DNA from: [Actinobacillus] rossii
Lineage (GTDB): Bacteria; Pseudomonadota; Gammaproteobacteria; Enterobacterales; Pasteurellaceae
Direction of reading: 5' to 3'
Length of the DNA stretch: 64,000 nucleotides
NCBI GenBank assembly: GCA_900444965.1
Contig: UFRQ01000003.1
Location: 2,564,775-2,628,774 of the forward strand
The notes under the pieces are model-generated. The model did no database searches. It was not told where the DNA came from and saw only the letters and a program-made list of their open reading frames with translations. The position numbers and the translations under genes were made by a program. Positions 61,316 through 64,000 of the stretch are shown piece by piece; the first letter of the stretch is position 1, and the number at the start of each line of letters is the position of its first letter.

Positions 61316-62932
61316 TTATTTTTTACGGCTATGTAAGCCTTTTTTCTCTAATCCACGATAAATTAATTGTTGCTGAACAATAGTGATACAGTTAGAAGCT
61401 AACCAATATAATACCAAGCCAGCGGGGAACCATAAGAAGAATACAGTAAAGATCACTGGCATAAAGTTCATAACTTTTTGTTGCATTGGATCAGCGACTG
61501 GTGTTGGTGACATTTTTTGCAACAAGAACATTGAACCACCCATTAACAATGGCAAGATATAGTAAGGATCTTGTGCAGACAAGTCTTGGATCCAACCAAA
61601 GAATGGCGCATGACGTAATTCTACCGCTTCCATAAATGTCCAATATAATGCGATGAAAATTGGCATTTGAATTAATAACGGCAAACAACCACCTAATGGA
61701 TTAACTTTTTCTTCTTTATAAAGTTTCATCATTTCTTGGCTCATACGTTGACGATCGTCACCAAAACGCTCACGCATTTCTTGCAATTTTGGTTGTAACA
61801 TTCGCATCTTCGCCATAGAAGTGTATTGTGCTTTGGTTAATGGGTAAAGGATAGCTTTCACCACTAAAGTCACACCAATAATCGCTAAGCCCCAGTTGCC
61901 CACAATACTTTGGATCAGCGTTAACAATTTGAACAACGGTTTTGCAATAAACCATGCCCAGCCATAGTCAACTGTTAAATCTAAATGATTTGCCACTTCA
62001 CCCATTTGTTCTTGCAATTTAGGCCCTGTCCATAATGAGCTATTAATGGTTTTCGTTTCACCTGCTTGAACGGCTGTTACAGGACCGCGATAACCGATAA
62101 AGCCCATGTTGTTATTGGTACTGGTGTAAAGCTGATTATCCGCATCTTGGCTTGGAATCCAAGCAGATACAAAATAGTGTTGTAATACGGCAACCCAACC
62201 TGCTTTAGTATTAACAGAAAGATTTGCATCTTTCATTTCATCAAAGCTGTATTTTTTATAGTTGGTTTCAGATGAAGAATAAGCACCACCTGTATAAGTT
62301 GGCATAGCCATACTACCTGAACTTGCAACTAAAGTATGTTTTAATTGCCCGTAAGGTTGTACTTCAATAGCCGCATTGCTGTTATTCTGGATCTCATAGT
62401 TAACTGCTACATTATAAGAACCGCGTTTAACTACAAATATTTTGCGATAAATTACGCCGTCTTTTTCGAAAGTCAATGGTACACGTAATTCATCTTGACC
62501 GTCAGCCAATTTAAATTCATCACCTTCAACGCTATATTGTGCACGTCCCGCAGCGGTATCAATACCATTTTTACCGACTAAGCCACTTTGAGCAACATAA
62601 GCTTTATCTTCTTTCGTTTCTAATAAAGAAAAACGAGCTTCACTATTTAATTCTTGTGCATAAGCTAATAAATCGCTTTCTACCACATCACCACCTAGCG
62701 TATCAATTTTTAATTGGAATACGTCATTTGAGATAGTGATAACACGACCTTGAGCTTGGCTATCAACGGTATTTGATGTACCCGTTGAGCTAGTTGGTGT
62801 ATCTGTTGTTGACTGCGCAACGCTTGTTTGTTCTACAACAGGTTTTGGTGCTTTATCCATCTCCCATTGTTGATAAACAAGGAACGAGATGAAAAGTAAA
62901 GCGAGTGCTAATAAGCCACGATTTGAATTCAT
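61316..62932 (-). CDS. yidC: Membrane protein insertase YidC
   Basis: Inserts and folds inner-membrane proteins, alone or with SecYEG. It has 538 residues (E. coli 548). A first membrane segment ([16 protein letters not shown]), the large periplasmic P1 domain (about residues 60-320), then the five-segment insertase core with [44 protein letters not shown] coiled loop and LPLLMGG follow. The tail is basic. It overlaps yidD by 4 bases, the ATGA arrangement. Confidence 0.96.
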   Translation of the reverse strand: MNSNRGLLALALLFISFLVYQQWEMDKAPKPVVEQTSVAQSTTDTPTSSTGTSNTVDSQAQGRVITISNDVFQLKIDTLGGDVVESDLLAYAQELNSEARFSLLETKEDKAYVAQSGLVGKNGIDTAAGRAQYSVEGDEFKLADGQDELRVPLTFEKDGVIYRKIFVVKRGSYNVAVNYEIQNNSNAAIEVQPYGQLKHTLVASSGSMAMPTYTGGAYSSSETNYKKYSFDEMKDANLSVNTKAGWVAVLQHYFVSAWIPSQDADNQLYTSTNNNMGFIGYRGPVTAVQAGETKTINSSLWTGPKLQEQMGEVANHLDLTVDYGWAWFIAKPLFKLLTLIQSIVGNWGLAIIGVTLVVKAILYPLTKAQYTSMAKMRMLQPKLQEMRERFGDDRQRMSQEMMKLYKEEKVNPLGGCLPLLIQMPIFIALYWTFMEAVELRHAPFFGWIQDLSAQDPYYILPLLMGGSMFLLQKMSPTPVADPMQQKVMNFMPVIFTVFFLWFPAGLVLYWLASNCITIVQQQLIYRGLEKKGLHSRKK

Positions 62933-63192
62933 TGGTTGTTCTCTTTATGGTTATTGTTTTTCGGCGGCACAGGATCGTATCCACCTTGATGCAAAGGGTG
63001 ACATTTTAATACACGTTTAAGCGTAAGCCAACTACCTTTTAATGCTCCGTGCGTTTTTATTGCTTCTAAGCCATAACAAGAGCAAGTTGGCACAAAGCGA
63101 CAGCGTGGTGCTATCATTGGACTGATGAAAATTTGATAACCGCGAATAATCTTAATTAAGATTTTTTCGCCAAGCGAATGTGACGTTGCCAT
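62929..63192 (-). CDS. yidD: Membrane protein insertion efficiency factor YidD
   Basis: Small amphipathic membrane-bound protein that aids YidC. It has 87 residues with three conserved cysteines in [14 protein letters not shown] and the conserved [15 protein letters not shown]. It overlaps rnpA by 37 bases, and its stop overlaps the yidC start by 4 bases, the usual compact order. Confidence 0.95.
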   Translation of the reverse strand: MATSHSLGEKILIKIIRGYQIFISPMIAPRCRFVPTCSCYGLEAIKTHGALKGSWLTLKRVLKCHPLHQGGYDPVPPKNNNHKENNQ

Positions 63193-63521
63193 AATTTGCT
63201 AAGCGTTTGGCTAAAAGTTTGATTGTCTAACTTGCCAATCCCTGCTTTTGCAACAATCACAAAATCATAATTTGGTAATTCATGTTGCAATAAACGAAAA
63301 CTTTCACGACATAAACGTTTAATACGATTACGTTCGTGAGCTCGTTTTAAATGCTTTTTCGCCACAGTTAAACCAAGGCGTGGACAATCAAGAGAATTTG
63401 GACGAGCAAGAATGGTGACTTCAGGCGTGCTAGCACGAGCTGAGCCTTGAAAGACATATTTGAAATGCTCAGGGGCTAACAAACGTAGCCCCCGATGAAA
63501 AGTTAAGTCTTGCTTAATCAC
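63156..63521 (-). CDS. rnpA: Ribonuclease P protein component
   Basis: Protein subunit that helps the RNase P RNA process tRNA 5' ends. It has 121 residues. The conserved RNR motif [14 protein letters not shown] and [14 protein letters not shown] are intact. The start is GTG at 63521, 14 bases after the rpmH stop; the earliest residues MIKQDL are not strongly conserved, so it could begin slightly later. Confidence 0.95.
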   Translation of the reverse strand: MIKQDLTFHRGLRLLAPEHFKYVFQGSARASTPEVTILARPNSLDCPRLGLTVAKKHLKRAHERNRIKRLCRESFRLLQHELPNYDFVIVAKAGIGKLDNQTFSQTLSKLWQRHIRLAKKS

Positions 63522-63535
63522 GTTAAAGTGAAGAA

Positions 63536-63670
63536 TTAAGCTGATAAACTTTTACGACCTTTAGCACGACGGCGAGTTAAAACTTGACGGCCGTTTTTAG
63601 TTGCCATACGAGCACGGAAACCGTGAGTACGGCTACGTTTTAATACAGATGGTTGAAATGTACGTTTCAT
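63536..63670 (-). CDS. rpmH: 50S ribosomal protein L34
   Basis: Small basic ribosomal protein of 44 residues. [19 protein letters not shown], the nearly invariant core, starts at the ATG at 63670. A longer frame upstream is not conserved. It heads the operon with rnpA. Confidence 0.98.
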   Translation of the reverse strand: MKRTFQPSVLKRSRTHGFRARMATKNGRQVLTRRRAKGRKSLSA

Positions 63671-64000
63671 GTTAAATCTACCTAAATCAAAAGTGTTTGT
63701 ATTGATCGCTTTATTCGCACTGAAAGCCAAAGCGAACAAAACATATTACTTGAAAACAAGGTTATTCAAAAAATAGGAACGGAATTTTACTGTTAAAATC
63801 GCCGTTCGTCAAATTAGAAATAGAAGAATTTTCTCTTTATCTCAATTAGCGCGCCGCATTATACGGTTTTCGGGGAAAATCTCAAGTCATTTTTTTGTAC
63901 TTGTAGAGAAGATCTTTTCCCAATTTTATTGTAAAATCACTGCAGTTTTAACCGCACTTTTACGTGTTATTTTCGATAACTCACTTATAATAAAGATAAA
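63671..64000. promoter_or_regulatory. Gene-free interval upstream of rpmH
   Basis: Holds the rpmH promoter and probably a promoter for a plus-strand gene beyond the right edge. No complete gene is visible. One uptake sequence (63952-63960) and a single DnaA-box-like TTATTCAAA (one mismatch) are present; one weak match does not mark an origin. Confidence 0.45.

Noticed and set aside
63740..64000. Possible replication origin beside rpmH
   Set aside because: Only one near-match to a DnaA box and no AT-rich 13-mers; not enough to call an origin.

Overview
This is a chromosomal window from a member of the Pasteurellaceae that takes up DNA of the Haemophilus influenzae type. By eye I count about 58 perfect copies of the 9-mer AAGTGCGGT or its complement in 64 kb. 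That density is close to H. influenzae (about 1,470 copies in 1.83 Mb). Base composition is AT-rich, and gene content and order (yejM/yejL/yejK, rnr-rlmB, cysZ/zipA/ligA, plsC-ftsP, rpmH-rnpA-yidD-yidC) are gammaproteobacterial. Two genes argue against H. influenzae itself: nadV, which allows growth without V factor, and the oxidative TCA genes gltA, icd and acnB, which H. influenzae Rd lacks. A Pasteurella or Aggregatibacter relative is the most likely source; I cannot name the species.

Layout. 1-4517: a two-partner secretion locus, with a transporter (TpsB) and the first ~895 residues of a filamentous haemagglutinin (TpsA) that runs off the left edge. 4518-5204: degenerate, gene-poor DNA beside a tRNA-Ser(UGA). 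5475-11327: rpsO, then icd-acnB divergent from gltA. 11427-16004: a small peptide and dicarboxylate cluster (M20 amidohydrolase, DcuC, PepE, second amidohydrolase) with a CRP-like site. 16191-22018: envelope genes yejM, yejL, yejK, bamE and cpxRA. 22079-23386: an aromatic-acid type MFS transporter. 23525-24725: an intact IS481-like element with 7-bp target duplication, inserted in the far end of a decayed integrative element. The remnant of that element (broken P4-type integrase, StbDE-type toxin-antitoxin, orphan ORFs) abuts tRNA-Ser(GGA) at 26465-26554. 26806-43630: dauA, deaD, nlpI, pnp, a YhcH-family gene, nadV, rnr-rlmB, ligA, zipA, cysZ. 43657-43994: an AhpD-like gene broken by a one-base deletion. 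44035-47733: lpxH, plsC-ftsP and a DUF554 gene. 47824-55428: an iron module, exbB-exbD-tonB, a FetA/FrpB-like TonB-dependent receptor and a divergent four-gene siderophore ABC transporter, with Fur-like boxes in front of each unit. 55470-63670: yajQ, serB/ytjB, rpsT, murJ, mnmE and the yidC-yidD-rnpA-rpmH operon.

How the parts fit. The iron module is a self-contained outer-membrane-to-cytoplasm uptake route powered by its own linked TonB complex. The yejM-to-cpxA block groups LPS control, outer-membrane assembly (BamE) and the envelope-stress regulator. Many intergenic spaces are closed by inverted pairs of uptake sequences that also fold as terminator-like hairpins. I did not find a clearly new multi-gene system. 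The most unusual signals are an isocitrate dehydrogenase missing several NADP-binding residues, a G10 tract at the end of cpxA, the frameshifted AhpD-like gene and the layered decay of the tRNA-Ser island.
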